A stretch of DNA of 64,000 nt from Isoetes taiwanensis (GCA_021234155.1 JAJEKV010000002.1:15787428-15851427); one strand, 5' to 3'; positions 38,500 through 49,079 are shown, counted from the first letter of the stretch. Made by a program: numbers and translations. The notes: generated by a model not told the origin, from the letters alone.

Positions 38500-38690
38500 A
38501 GACCATGCTGAGCATGGCTTGCAGAAGACGGAGTCCAAAACACGCCGAGCGTGTTTTGCATTTTGATGGAATCCTAAACCAGGTTGAGCGTGGTTTACAT
38601 TTTGATAGAATTCATATCACGCTCAGTGTAGTTTACAATTTAATTGAATCCCAAATCACGCTGAGCGTGTTTTCCATTTTGAACTGTGAC
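38500..38690. repeat. about five 37-39-bp tandem units, most with a hairpin core
   Basis: Degenerate units with cores CATGCTGAGCATG, CACGCCGAGCGTG, a broken one, CACGCTCAGTGTAG and CACGCTGAGCGTG, each followed by TTTxCATTTTGATxGAAT. The cores are small palindromes that could extrude as hairpins in register. Not a CRISPR array: the units diverge and there are no spacers of unrelated sequence. Confidence 0.7.
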
Positions 38691-39131
38691 TAATTTGTCC
38701 GTTAATAACCAAATTTTTGTTAACAAAGCCTTCATGGTCAGTAAATTCGGCCAACATAGTTTCATGATAGATGAACGGCATGCAAAAATCTTGCATAGAA
38801 ATCTTACGAAGTGAACTTTGAAGGAAATAACATGACAAAAAGAGGATGCATATATGCAGAAGCATAGTCCAGACATCGTTTTAAGCCAACTGACCTCAGA
38901 AAAAACTGGCCTCAGAAAAAACTCTTCCTCCAGAATTTCTTCGGTCAGCAAGAAGCCCAATAGCTTCGGCCAACAAGAAGCCTATCTAATCAACCTGAAT
39001 CGGAAATGATCTACATCGCTGCAGGGGTTTTTCAAGTGAACTTTTTTTCCTGCTAAATGCGATGCAACTTGCTGTGTTTAATTTTTTCCTCCTTAACAGA
39101 TAGGCCTTGATATCATCTAAGGGGACTCCAC

Positions 39132-39334
39132 ATGTATTTTCGTATGTGCATCAATGGTGCTAGTTATAATTTTCTTTATACTTCCTTCCTTTATATATTA
39201 CAAATATACATCTTCTTGTTTTCCTATTATTGTATTCTATGTGCATTTTCGTATTAGCATCAATGGTGCTGGTTATAACTTTTCTTTATATATTACAAAT
39301 ATACATCTTCTTGTTTTCCTATTATTTTATTCTC
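39132..39334. repeat. tandem duplication of about 100 bp
   Basis: Two copies sharing GCATCAATGGTGCT, TTATATATTACAAATATACA and TCTTCTTGTTTTCCTATTAT. The second copy lacks about 14 bases in the middle. Confidence 0.85.
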
Positions 39335-39871
39335 TGATGTAATTTGCATAACTTTTTTCCTTCCAGGACGAAGCCTCACCTTAGTATAAAACACTAAGGG
39401 GCAAGCACTTCATTGAATTAATAGTGCTACTTGCTATTTGCCGTAAAACTACGTTGGTGTGGTTTAAATGCTTCTATATATACATTTCGACAAGTCCATT
39501 GCCATTTCTAGGCTCGAAAGGGCCATGGGGGCAACTATTATGAGCAACTTTACGTGGCATTTTTTTTTAATATGTCATTGTTTTAATTGACATCTTCTTA
39601 CAATTTGGAGGCTCTTATTGTCCACATGAATTGTAATATACTTGTCAAATACAATATGTTTTTCCATCTCAATGCTCCAAGATTATAATAGCAAGATTTC
39701 AAGAAAATAGCAAGATTTTTTTGTATATTTCAAGCGAGATATAAATGACACATGAGAAATGCAACTTTAATATGATTTTATGATTGCAAAAAGTGAGGAA
39801 AAAAACCAAGAACCCATTAGAAAATAACTATAGGTTGGCGTGCTTTTGGAGTTGACATAATCCCAATTTAA

Positions 39872-40307
39872 TTGGATGATGGTTATGTTGATTCCTGGCA
39901 AGTCGATGTCGAAGTTTATCCTCTTGCCTGCCCTGTGCCTTACTGCCCCACTTGCTAATACCACGGGTCGGCTTGAGCTTCAACATCTCAACCATTCTTG
40001 GGGACGCAAAGTTGTGGGTGCTTCCCATATCTATCAAGACTATGAATGACTTGGCCTTGGCCTTCTCTACCGTGGAGATTACCTGATACTGATTCTCTGC
40101 TTGGTCCTCGACGTCAATCTCTGTGACTTCCCCATAGTCTCTTATTGTTGAAGTGATTCGCCTGAGGTCGATCTCGCCTCTTGTGTCTCCGGGAGCTGGT
40201 GTCGACGAACTCGGCATCAAAATATTCGTGGTCTTACCACGGATCCCCATCCGTTCTTGGATGGCGTAGAACTCTTCTTCAGACGGCAGATCCCGAGCTT
40301 CCATCAT
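39872..40307 (-). pseudogene. Gypsy protease domain
   Basis: Minus-strand frame starting MMEARDLPSEEEFYAIQERM. The aspartic protease site reads FIVLIDMGSTHNFAS, with Met where DSGS is usual; the catalytic Asp is kept. A frameshift near 39950 moves to LASGAVRHRAGKRINF and DIDLPGINITII, where the nested TIR element interrupts it; RT resumes at 35999. Confidence 0.8.
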
Positions 40308-41111
40308 GTGCCGGATGCTGCTGTACGCTTAGATGTCTGAAGTCGACTCCCGGTATAGATGTCGGCTTCTCTTACCTGTATTGGGAAGTCGGAAGCCTCC
40401 CGGTCGATGAAGTCATCTAGGTCTAGTTGTTGCCGCAGAAGATACAGCAACTCGTCAAGTCGGTACTCCCTGGCTCTGCATTCTGATACCTAGCCCAAGC
40501 GGGGGAGCGATCCTGAGGGTCTGCCGGTCCTGTTCGAAGATCGGTATCTCCTGCTCTGCTAGTTGCCGCTCTTCTTCTGGGTCGAGCTCGACGTAGTCTT
40601 CGTCGTCTGAGTCGATTGCTTCCTCTTCGTCTCTTCCTTCTTGCTCCGCTTGATACTGCAATAGGAGCTGACCCTCTGCTGAAGAGGCTAAGGGGTCTAC
40701 GTCCATGGGAGGGATAGAGGTTTCCCCGATGGGGTTCTGGGCACGGTGGGAAAGAAAGATGGCTAGAGCAGCGGTGTACGAGAAATACTTGGTCTTGTTA
40801 GCGGTCAAGACCATGTAGTCTGGCAACCTAGAAGCTTTGTTGGTCAGATATTTGGTAATGTTGGGGACATCACCTAAGGCTGCTTGGAGGGATGGTCTAG
40901 GGACAAAATATCTTGTACAAGGGGGGAGCTGTACTAAGGACGGTCCTACCCTAGCTTAGAACTCTGTCATGACTTGCATATAGGCTGGGGTTGCCTGCAG
41001 GGTGGCTTGGACATCTATCTCTTTCTGGAAAATTTGGAAAATGGCATTGACATCAGCCTCAGCTACATGGGCACTGGCGTTGTACCATCGCCTAAAGTCT
41101 GTAGTTGCCAT
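40308..41111 (-). pseudogene. Gypsy gag (second ORF of the element)
   Basis: Starts at the ATG at 41111 (MATTDFRRWYNASAHVAEAD), about 110 bp downstream of TATAAATAG (41229-41221). A frameshift and a stop near 40960 interrupt it; the frame resumes near 40920 and includes LPDYMVLTANKTKYFSYTAA and the acidic DSDDEDYVELDPEEER. It is placed as gag by position before protease; no zinc knuckle was seen. Confidence 0.65.
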
Positions 41112-41927
41112 GGATCTTGAGTGAACTAGACTAACAAACAGATGTTGAAGCGCCTAAGGGATCTAAGATCGCCTAAAAGTCAGGAGCAATTCTGTAGGAT
41201 GCTAAATGAGAAATGGGGACCTATTTATAGACAAGGGGGAAACCCTAATTTTTGGATGACTTAGAAAAATCTTAGGGTTGGACAAATCTCACCTATTTTG
41301 AGATCAAAACGGGATTGGAAAGCTAGTTTGAGGGTTTGAGCATGAATAGAACTATCTAATGAACCTATTGCAATAAGTTTGAGGTCAATTGGAGGTGGCA
41401 TGCTAGAGAAATTGCTGAAAGATCTCACGGTGTGCGCTGGAAGACCAACCTAAAGTTTAGGTTTGAGTCCTGGCGCATACCGTGAGACATTTGGCCCTAA
41501 TTGGTCAAGACTTATCCAAACAAGATGGGCTAAGGGTCAAAACATGCTGATCTCACCGAGATATGCAAGATTGACCCCTTACTTGGCCGATTTGGAGATG
41601 TTTTGGACTAGTTTGGGTGTGCAAGTCTCACGGTGTGCACTGGGAGGCCAAACCAAAGTTTAGTTTTGGGTCCTGGCGCATACCGTGAGACATTCCTCAC
41701 TATTTGGCCTTAAAATGTCCGATTTGACTAAAACAAAAGGCAACTATTGCTAATTCAACTTAATTAACAACAATCATACACTTATAATTTACATCAAAAC
41801 ACTTTGTATTCACAAAATTTGTCATTTACAAAATTAATGAGGCTCCCCTTTAATGTGACTAGCCAGGTGCATGTCCTTCTTCATTAAAGTCACCCTCTTG
41901 GCGTGTACCGTGCATGCTGTGGAGTCT
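41112..41927 (-). promoter_or_regulatory. internal promoter cassette 2: two long hairpins plus TATA box
   Basis: Two imperfect palindromes of about 64 bp (41626-41690 and 41423-41486) have arms TCTCACGGTGTGC(G/A)C and GCGCATACCGTGAGA, with an inner ACCTAAA/TTTAGGT stem in the second. On the minus strand TATAAATAG (41229-41221) follows, then a leader with ATTGCTCC and AGGCGAT, then the gag ATG at 41111. The arrangement repeats that in front of ORF1. Confidence 0.7.
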
Positions 41928-43043
41928 TCAAAATGTTGCACTAGTTTCTGGCAAGGCTATCAGCATCTCGCCCGTTACCCTCATATCGGAGATGAACTCT
42001 TGCACAACTTCCTTCACCAGCCTGGCGAACGGTGCACAGGGAAGAAGGAAGCCATAGCTTTGCTGGAAGTGTCGGATCTCCCTGATTGCTCGATTCAGCT
42101 TCGAATTGGCTTTCCTTTTTGGTGGCTTCTTCGGGGGAATGGGCTTCTCAGGAGGTGGCTTCAGAGTCTGCTTCTTTGACGGCCGTCCTCCCGCAACAAA
42201 AGTAACCTTGTTCGCCTGATAGTAGGAGTTGTAAGCCTCCCACTTCTTCATGAACTCCTGATGTGCCTTCAACTTCTTCTGGTAGACCCTGATAGGGTCT
42301 ATCACGTAGGACTCCCTAGCAGGTCGAGGCGGCTTCTTCGGGTCCTTGTCCTTCTCCCAAGTTGGATAGGGCGGGGGTACCTGCACCTGTGCATTCTAGT
42401 CCGCCTGCTCCTGGTCCACCTGATCTTCACCTGGGGCCTTGGAGGAACTCCCACCTTCTAGGTTGGGGTTGAAGTCTTCGTCATCCGAGTCATTGGAGGT
42501 TGGGGGCTGGTCAGCTGGCCGTTCCTCGATGACGATCTTGGTCTGAGGCGTCTTCTTCGTCTTCCTCTTGGGCTCCTCCACGTGTTTGCCCTTGAGCTTC
42601 TTTTTTTCTTGCGCCTCCTTGGCCTCCTTTTCTTCCCTCTTTCTCTTCTTCTCGGCCCTTCTCTTCTCTCGGCGCCGCTCCTTTGCCTCGTGCATTCGGA
42701 TCCAGGCCTCGAGCTGCTCTTTTTCCGTCGGCTCGGGGGTGGGCTCCCTCTGCTTCTCCTGCGCCTTGGCCTCCCGCTCCCGTTCTGCCTTTTCTTGTTC
42801 TTCCTTCGGGCTCGTTGAATTTCATCGTCATCCCCGAGCACTTCCGTTGATCCCTGGGATCTCTGCTCCTTTTCTTGTGATCCCTGCTGGGATCCCTCCT
42901 CGTGCCGCTCCTCTGAAGTGGTTCCCTCGTCTGATGAAGGCTGACCTCCTACTGCGAGAAGTCGCTCGAAGCATCTGCTGAACTTGGGCGCTGGCCGTTT
43001 CACCTCCTCGAGGAACCTGAGCAATCTGTTTGGTGCACGCCAT
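41928..43043 (-). pseudogene. Gypsy ORF1: charged protein with histone H3-like N-terminus
   Basis: An extra ORF before gag, readable across frames as roughly 370 residues. It starts MACTKQIAQVPRGGE, matching the histone H3 tail at 8 of the first 14 positions. A Ser/Glu/Gln-rich part follows (SSDEGTTSEERHEEGSQQ), then a very basic helical stretch (EKKRKREEKEAKEAQEKKKL), an acidic patch (SNDSDDEDFNPN), a Pro/Lys-rich part and a C-terminal segment with IREIRHFQQSYGFLLPCAPF and VVQEFISDMRV. At least two frameshifts and one stop lie inside. Function unknown; position and leader suggest independent expression from cassette 1. Confidence 0.6.
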
Positions 43044-43723
43044 ATCTTATGTCACGTCATTCGGAGGTCGGGCGCCCAAAAATCGCCTCAAAAAGCGGAG
43101 CAATTTTCTAAACATGAAGTCTACAAATTGGGGGTTAGGTCTATTTATAGTTTGGGCAATTTTAGGTCAAATTCTAAGTTACTCTTTTTCATCTGCCAGA
43201 GCACCTATTAACCTATAACATATGCTTACTTCAGAGTTTCTAAACAATTTGACTCACAGTGTGCGCTAGGGGCCCGAACTAATATTTAGATCAAGGCTCT
43301 GGCGCATACCGTGAGACATTTGGCATTCTAGACTAAATTATATGACTTCTAGGCATATTCTTAGGGGTGTAACATACAAATCTAACTAATTCTTACCTTA
43401 AAACTCGATCTAGCATATTAGCTTGTTAAAATTCATCATATTTGAAGGTGATTATGGCCATTGACTCACGGTGTGCGCCCAGGGCTTAAACTAAGATTTA
43501 ATTTTGTGCTCTGGCACATACCGTGAGACATTCCTACCTTAGGTCAAAATTTAGTTCAACTTTTTAGTTTTTCTTGGTTTTCAATTGTTCTAACTGTTAT
43601 TAGCTTAGCATAAACTACAAAAATGAGAAAAAATTTTCCCACTTTTTCGAGGTTTAAGAATCCTACTAAGTTAGTACTACTGGGAGCATGGTCAGTGCTT
43701 TGCTCTTGGTCACCAAGAACATT
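43044..43723 (-). promoter_or_regulatory. internal promoter cassette 1: two long hairpins plus TATA box
   Basis: Palindromes at 43465-43527 and 43253-43315 have arms (T)CTCAC(G/A)GTGTGCGC and GC(G/A)CATACCGTGAG. TATAAATAG lies at 43149-43141, and the leader contains ATTGCTCC and AGGCGAT before the ORF1 ATG at 43043. It sits in the untranslated leader after the primer-binding site. Confidence 0.7.
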
Positions 43724-43735
43724 GCTCTGATACCA
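43724..43735 (-). other. Gypsy primer-binding site (initiator Met tRNA)
   Basis: On the minus strand, TGGTATCAGAGC begins one base inside the right LTR (after a single G). It fixes the element orientation as minus. Confidence 0.9.
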
Positions 43736-43736
43736 C

Positions 43737-45320
43737 TGTGACGTCCCCTACTTGTATACGGTGCACTCACCGTATACAAACAGGAGTTCATCCCCCATAC
43801 CAGCTCCATGCTGATACAAGGCCCTCCACGTGTCACTGCAACCTTGATGAGTTCCAGTGGGAAGAATGAAGGGGTCATTTTACCCTGTCTTCCTTCAGGG
43901 CCTACCTAGCTGCGGAAGCGTAAACGTACATGTCAGTATACAACATCAACATCACATGACCATCACGAAGGATGGCTCGCCACATATCTGCATAGACAAA
44001 GATCAGTACATCATATAGGAGATCCTACCCAAGGCTCAGACTCAAGGGGACGACTGACGGTTTGGGGCTCCAGAAGTCATTGCAGACAGAATTCATGGCA
44101 AATGGATTTGGCTGGCATAAGAACATGGCTTAGAGTAGTCCACTCCATCCGCCCCTCCTGTGCACACTTTGCAGAGTAGGTTGAAAAGTGTTGGGACCTG
44201 ACTGTAGCCCTCCGGATGCATAGCCAAAAGGGGCTATTCCTGGGTTGCATGGGGATCCCCAGTTCCGATGGGGTAGGTAAGGATCACTCCCACCAGAGAT
44301 CTACATGCTGACTGAAGGTGACTAGAGGGCCACTGCCCGTACTCGACTTGAACTCCATGGAAGGTGTACACCACCCCAAGAGTGTCGAACCCATGCAAAG
44401 CCCTCACGCAGTGGCAGAGCATTAGGTCTAGTGCACAATAGTCCCCGATAGGCCTTACTCCCAGAGGGACGTGATCAAGAGTCAGGACATGAACCTCCTT
44501 ATGAGCCAGTCTGGCCCCTTCACCCACAACCAGGTGTGGTTCTTGTACACAGGTCGAATTTAATAGTGGATTAAAGAGGGCTAGCTAGGAGCACCATACT
44601 ACTAAGCTTCTAAGGTCTCTACCCCCCTTCCCAATACAATGAGTCCACAGAGATCATCACCACATACATATCACAGAAGAACTAAAGAACAAGATTTAAT
44701 CTAAATCACAGAGTTAGGTTCTTTAGTTATGGCTTGCTATCTAGAGATCTAGATGGCTGCTATGGGCAAATCAATAGGCTAAACCTACTTACTCTATGTC
44801 TGGGAGGCGGTTTAGACTATTGAATTGACAAAATACCTGATCCCTGGCTTGCTCCTCCTGCTCTGAACTCGACCATGCTGCAGAACTGCTTGAAGATGAA
44901 GCTAGAAAGGGAAACTGATGAGCTAAACCGCTCAGACAGACTTTGGGAGACGAGATTGGCTCTTGAAGCAAGCAAAACAGAGCTCTAGAAGGCTGTGGAC
45001 GAAAATGGAAAGTTAGGGTTTCCCATACTTATATAGACTAAGGGTTAGGGCTAGGGCTTCCTATTTCTCCCTTGAGCATGTAGGACAATTGGGTGTGGCC
45101 CACTTGCCTTTATTAGGTGGCCTAAAAGTGTACACATGGATAAATGTGTACACATGGATAAATGTGCACATAATTAAGTGTGCACACACTTGCAAGTTGC
45201 CCCCTAGGGTGCTACTTGCTTGGCTACACGTCGGCGTACACGTCAATCGGGATGGCGTGTACGTGTGACGAGGCAGTACAGTATACGTCCTGGGACCGTA
45301 TACTGTGCTGGAACGTCACA
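43737..45320 (-). repeat. right (5') LTR of the Gypsy element
   Basis: 1584 bp, TGTGACGTCC to GGAACGTCACA, so both ends carry the palindromic TGACGT/ACGTCA. The minus-strand TATATAAG at 45035-45028 is a likely promoter. Near the U3 start lies a palindrome (45278-45306) with arms ACAGTATACGTCC and GGACCGTATACTGT around TGG. Confidence 0.92.
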
Positions 45321-45325
45321 TTGTC

Positions 45326-46953
45326 TGGAGGTACATGTTCCTTTTCCATATCTTCATAGAGTCTAACAACCTTATCAGCACTTCCATTTTCAATGTTTTC
45401 CGCAATTACTGTATTCCAAGAAACCACGTCATGAGCAAGCATACTTTCAAAGACCTGATAGGTGCTAGTTGTACACCCACAACAGATGTAAAACCTGAGC
45501 AATCAGTTTTCTATATGAGTATCAGGTCCTTTTTTTCTTAATATATAGCTATGGATTAGTTTTTCCTGTTCTAAAGCACAAAATTTAAGAATATTAATAA
45601 AGGTAATCTTGTTAGGAACCAGTCCTTCATGCTGCATGTTCCTCAATAGCCCAAATGTCTCTCCAACATTTTGCTGTTGCATGCGTCCAAAGATTAGTTC
45701 ATTCCATGAAACAACATCAAAAGTACACATTCTAAGGAAAATTTCAGATGCTTCGACCATGTCTCCGCATTTGGAATACATATGGATGAATGCATTTCCA
45801 AAAAGATGTCCAAGCTTAATCGTCAACCCAAATGCATGCACAAGTTTTCCATGTCCTAAGACCTCCTTATGTGTAATTGGAGGAAGAAATGAAATGAAAG
45901 TAAACTCGTCCAGAACCAAGCCATGGACATGCTCACTCCGAGCATATCCAGCAACCAATGCATTCCAAGAAACTAAATCACGTATAAAGAGCCTGTTAAA
46001 TACGTCTTCTGCATCCATAATGCTTCCACATTTACCATACATGTCAATGATTGTATTTCCCAACATAACATTTGACTGCAATGAGAACTTAATTACAAGA
46101 GCATGGCCCCACTTACCATGTCCCAAATAGTTAGATCTAGCGCAAAAGTTGAGAAGGCCAATAACACTAACCTTATCTGGCCTCATGCCACCTTGCTGCA
46201 TTTGTTTACAGATGCTCATAGCCTCCTTAAAAGGGCATACCCTCCAATTATCACGTTCCCTAAAACGACACGGCTTCCAAATATCAGATATGCATCTGCG
46301 CTGCATCCACATTTTATGTACATGTTCATAAGGGTATTCTGCAAATGTATATCAAATCCATAACTCGACTTGATTACATAAGCATGAACCCACTTTCCTA
46401 GTTCCAACAATAACAAATTGTTACAAATGCTAAGAATACAGATGAAGGTGACTACGTCTGGTTCCACTCCAATTTCTTGCATTCGTTGAAAAAGCACAAA
46501 AGCCTCCTGATCATAACGTTTTGAATATCCTCCAATTACGCTAGTCCAAGTGTACACATCCTTCCCAAAAATCGTCGTAAATAATAAAGCAGCATCAACT
46601 AGGCTGCCGCATTTTATATACATGTTTATAAGTGTATTCCATGCATTGATGCCGGGCTCTGGTGGACCTTTTATTATATGAGCATGAAGGCGTTTTCCCT
46701 CACTAAGTGCTCTTACATTTGCACATTTTTTAAGACAATAAAAGTAATAAACTGATGTGCTTCTTGTACCCTCGTGCAATTTATCAGATATTTCTTGTAT
46801 ACAATACCCCGTATTAAAAGATGCAACACACCGTTCTCCTCTTCTATGGACAGTCTCACATGTGAACAAAGTATCGGTGGACCAATATAATGGGGGCGTA
46901 TAGTTACAATCATTATTTCCACAAGCAGAAGGAATGACGGCTTTCAAATCCAT
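45326..46953 (-). pseudogene. PPR copy 2, 5' part (split by the Gypsy element)
   Basis: Start MDLKAVIPSACGNND at 46953, then PPR repeats. It keeps one repeat deleted from copy 1 (LGKWVHAYVIKSSYGFDIHL and NTLMNMYIKCGCSADAYLIF). Loss of about 10 bp near 46230 shifts the frame after GNVIIGGYAL. A deletion near 45925 shortens one repeat. The shared TGA lies at 45503-45505; the neighbouring TAG of copy 1 is CAG here. The Gypsy insertion point is at the sequence GAGCTTGTC/TGG. Confidence 0.9.
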
Positions 46954-47750
46954 TAAAAAGAAGATTTTCCAGCTCTAACTACATACAGAAAATGAATTCC
47001 AGAAGCTCAAACGACACATACAAATTGAGAAAAATTCAATTTCTTTGCTATCAAGATATTGTCGGCAGCTAATAAATTATTATACAGCAGCACAATACTC
47101 TTAAATATTCCATCCACATCTGCAACAATCATTTAACTTAAAATTATAATGCTATCATTAATTCTAAGTCATTCCATTTATCTACAATAATCATCCATAC
47201 CATCAAGGAGAAGAAAGAAGCAAGCGGAGACCAGGAGGGTTAACAATTGAAGAGATAAAAAGGAAAAGAACTACAAAAGTAATATTTGAACTAGCACTAC
47301 ATGATGAACATTTGTGCAAGTTCAGATTTACACACACGGCACAACGCCTCAAATCAGCAATGGCTTTTATATAAAAGTTCTCCAAATTGTGCGTAGCTAT
47401 ATCATGCTCATCCACTTTTAGTCGTATAAAAGAGAGGAAGGATAAGAATTGCACATTTATGTTGTCAGTTGAGAAGTTATTGCACATCAGAATCTTACAA
47501 TTCAGAAAGAATTGATGCCAAAGCAACACCTCCACTAGGGGAACAATGATCATGTTTTTAGTCTTCTGTCCTGTAAAGAGATCACAAATTTTTTTCTGCA
47601 TCAGAAATAAATTCTTACAATTGGGCTTAATTTATTTACAGCCCATCATATACTTCATATGGCACCATAAAACATAAAACAAGACAACAGTTGAGAAAAA
47701 AGTCTCAAATTTTTTAATGAAGCAACATCAATAAAATATTGACTATGTCC
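46954..47750. repeat. 5' flank of PPR copy 2 (duplicated at 7457-8290)
   Basis: Near-identical to the upstream region of PPR copy 1 with small indels, ending at about 47750 where unit 1 and unit 2 diverge. No protein was recognised. Confidence 0.75.
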
Positions 47751-47932
47751 AAAACAGGATTTTAAGCAAAATCTTAGCTAGTTATTGCTGGGAGCATCAC
47801 AATTCAAGTGGCAAATACAACTGGCTTTGAAGTCTATTGCCCTCGCAACAGACCTTTCATAAGGTGAGCCAAACACAAAGAGAAATTATTACAACGTAAA
47901 CAGAAAGGAAATGAGAGAGCAGATTGTACTAC

Positions 47933-48082
47933 TTACGAGTCTGGTGTTTGGAAAGCAAGCGTAACGAAGCCCTGCCTTTGCTTGTGTTTATTATTGGAAG
48001 AGCAAAGAATATAGACGGTGTTCCTGCGTCTTACCACTCTGCAAAATTTGCACAGGCGCTTCACCGACGCTCTCACCTTCAT
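47933..48082 (-). CDS. rpmJ: ribosomal protein bL36, nuclear gene for an organellar ribosome
   Basis: A 49-codon gene, ATG at 48082 and TAA at 47935-47933. It starts [20 protein letters not shown] and contains [12 protein letters not shown], the hallmark of bL36, the smallest large-subunit ribosomal protein, which binds zinc near the peptidyl transferase and GTPase regions. Zinc ligands are C11, C14, C27 and H33. Length (49) exceeds bacterial bL36 (37-38) by a short tail, as is common in mitochondrial versions. No transit peptide is present; the protein begins directly at the conserved start. The stop overlaps a strong splice donor (GTAAGT after CCAGACTC), so the last residue or UTR may be spliced. 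A rare clearly intact host gene in this window, present only in unit 2. Confidence 0.9.
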   Translation of the reverse strand: MKVRASVKRLCKFCRVVRRRNTVYILCSSNNKHKQRQGFVTLAFQTPDS

Positions 48083-49079
48083 GGTTCTGCTAGGGCAAAC
48101 CACAGTTTTAGGGTTCCGGCCCGACGATAAGAAACATTTTGGATAGGGTGGTATATGGTAGGTGGGTTTAGAATGTATCGGGAAGCGTCCCTTGGGATCC
48201 TTTCTGGTGTGGACGGTAGGGTCCTCCGGCCAGCAGTAACCGGACCAAGTGGCGTTCCCCTACAATATAGAAACATAGATTTTTTCTTTTTCTTTTTCTT
48301 TTTCTTTTTTTAGCATTTTTCCACAAACGCCCGTCTCGGGCTTCCTGCATTCTGAGGCTATCCACGTTGCAGCCAGCTGGGTTTTTTAAACAGATGGTTG
48401 ATGTTCTCACCCTTTGATTACATCTATGGCCATGAGAGTTCAAGAAGTGTCAAGTTGGTTATGGAAGTGGAAGGGTGCAATCTTTTGTGGCCAAATAGGG
48501 ATGCAAACCGGTTGCTTCAGTGACATGCAGTATTGTTTGGGAAATCGCACCCTACCACAGCTGGTCTAATTTATGCCTTATTAATGGCCTCGTTGCAATG
48601 CTCAATAAGAGAAAGCAGAAATTACGGCAAATACATCTTTGGCTTCTGAATACTAAATATTCAGAGAAAACAGACAACAGATTCATAAGGGCATGGCATT
48701 TCGGAAGGTATGGGAAGGGCCAGAGCAAAAAAATAGAATATATTTGTTATCTTCACAGGACAGGGCACATCTAACTATCTGTTGGTCTTTACAGGACAGG
48801 GGACATCTAATTATTTGTTGCTATGTTGCTTGTTATAAAATCGCCTGCACCAAGGATGTTTCAATATAGATGGCAATCATGATCACATATTTTAGGAAGA
48901 AATTTAGATCGTCTGATGATGAAAGAAAGTTCTGGAATTCAGGTAAGAATCAAGTGCTTTGGTGTATTGATGTACCTAGTTCTAGTTCTATTCTATCTAG
49001 TCGACTCTGGCTTTATTCTACCAAAACATGACATCCTTACTTCCATAGCAAGGCGATATAATGGCAGATTATGCTAGTA
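48083..49079. other. bL36 upstream region and unique DNA
   Basis: Presumed 5' UTR and promoter of the minus-strand bL36 gene, including a polypyrimidine tract (TTTTTC)n at 48271-48311. The rest has no recognisable gene; direct repeats of ACAGGACAGGGxACATCTAA lie near 48756 and 48792. Confidence 0.45.

Larger units (their letters stand above)
36004..39867. mobile_element. 3.9-kb non-autonomous TIR transposon nested in the Gypsy element
   Basis: Perfect 14-bp terminal inverted repeats: ATTGGGATTATGTC at 36004-36017 and GACATAATCCCAAT at 39854-39867. TTAA is duplicated at 36000-36003 and 39868-39871. The same ends could be read as a TA duplication with a 16-bp repeat. It separates Gypsy protease from RT. 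No transposase was recognised on either strand. Interior: a degenerate pair at 37021-37108 and 37179-37280 (both with GGCAGCATCTC and AAGCAGCACAGCTT), a hairpin-bearing tandem array (38500-38690) and a 100-bp tandem duplication (39132-39334). GCGTGCTTTTG occurs near both ends in direct orientation. The TTAA target suggests a piggyBac- or Kolobok-like mobilising source; not proven. Confidence 0.82.
30394..45320 (-). mobile_element. Chromodomain Gypsy LTR retrotransposon, rearranged, inserted in PPR copy 2
   Basis: A 14.9-kb element with two LTRs (30394-31940, 43737-45320) and a 5-bp target duplication TTGTC (30389-30393 and 45321-45325). Orientation is minus: the primer-binding site abuts the right LTR and the polypurine tract abuts the left LTR. 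In minus order: ORF1 (43043), gag (41111), protease, a nested 3.9-kb TIR element, RT/RNase H. Integrase plus chromodomain has been inverted to the plus strand. Close similarity of the two LTRs suggests a fairly recent insertion, later than the PPR duplication. All genes carry stops or shifts. Confidence 0.93.

Noticed and set aside
38500-38690. CRISPR-like array
   Set aside because: Plant nuclear context, degenerate contiguous units and no unique spacers.
36004-39867. Helitron or LTR element as the identity of the 3.9-kb insert
   Set aside because: Perfect terminal inverted repeats and a TTAA duplication fit a cut-and-paste DNA element instead.
29023-46953. Two separate PPR genes at 29 kb and 45 kb
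   Set aside because: The TTGTC target duplication and continuity of the repeats show one gene split by the Gypsy element.
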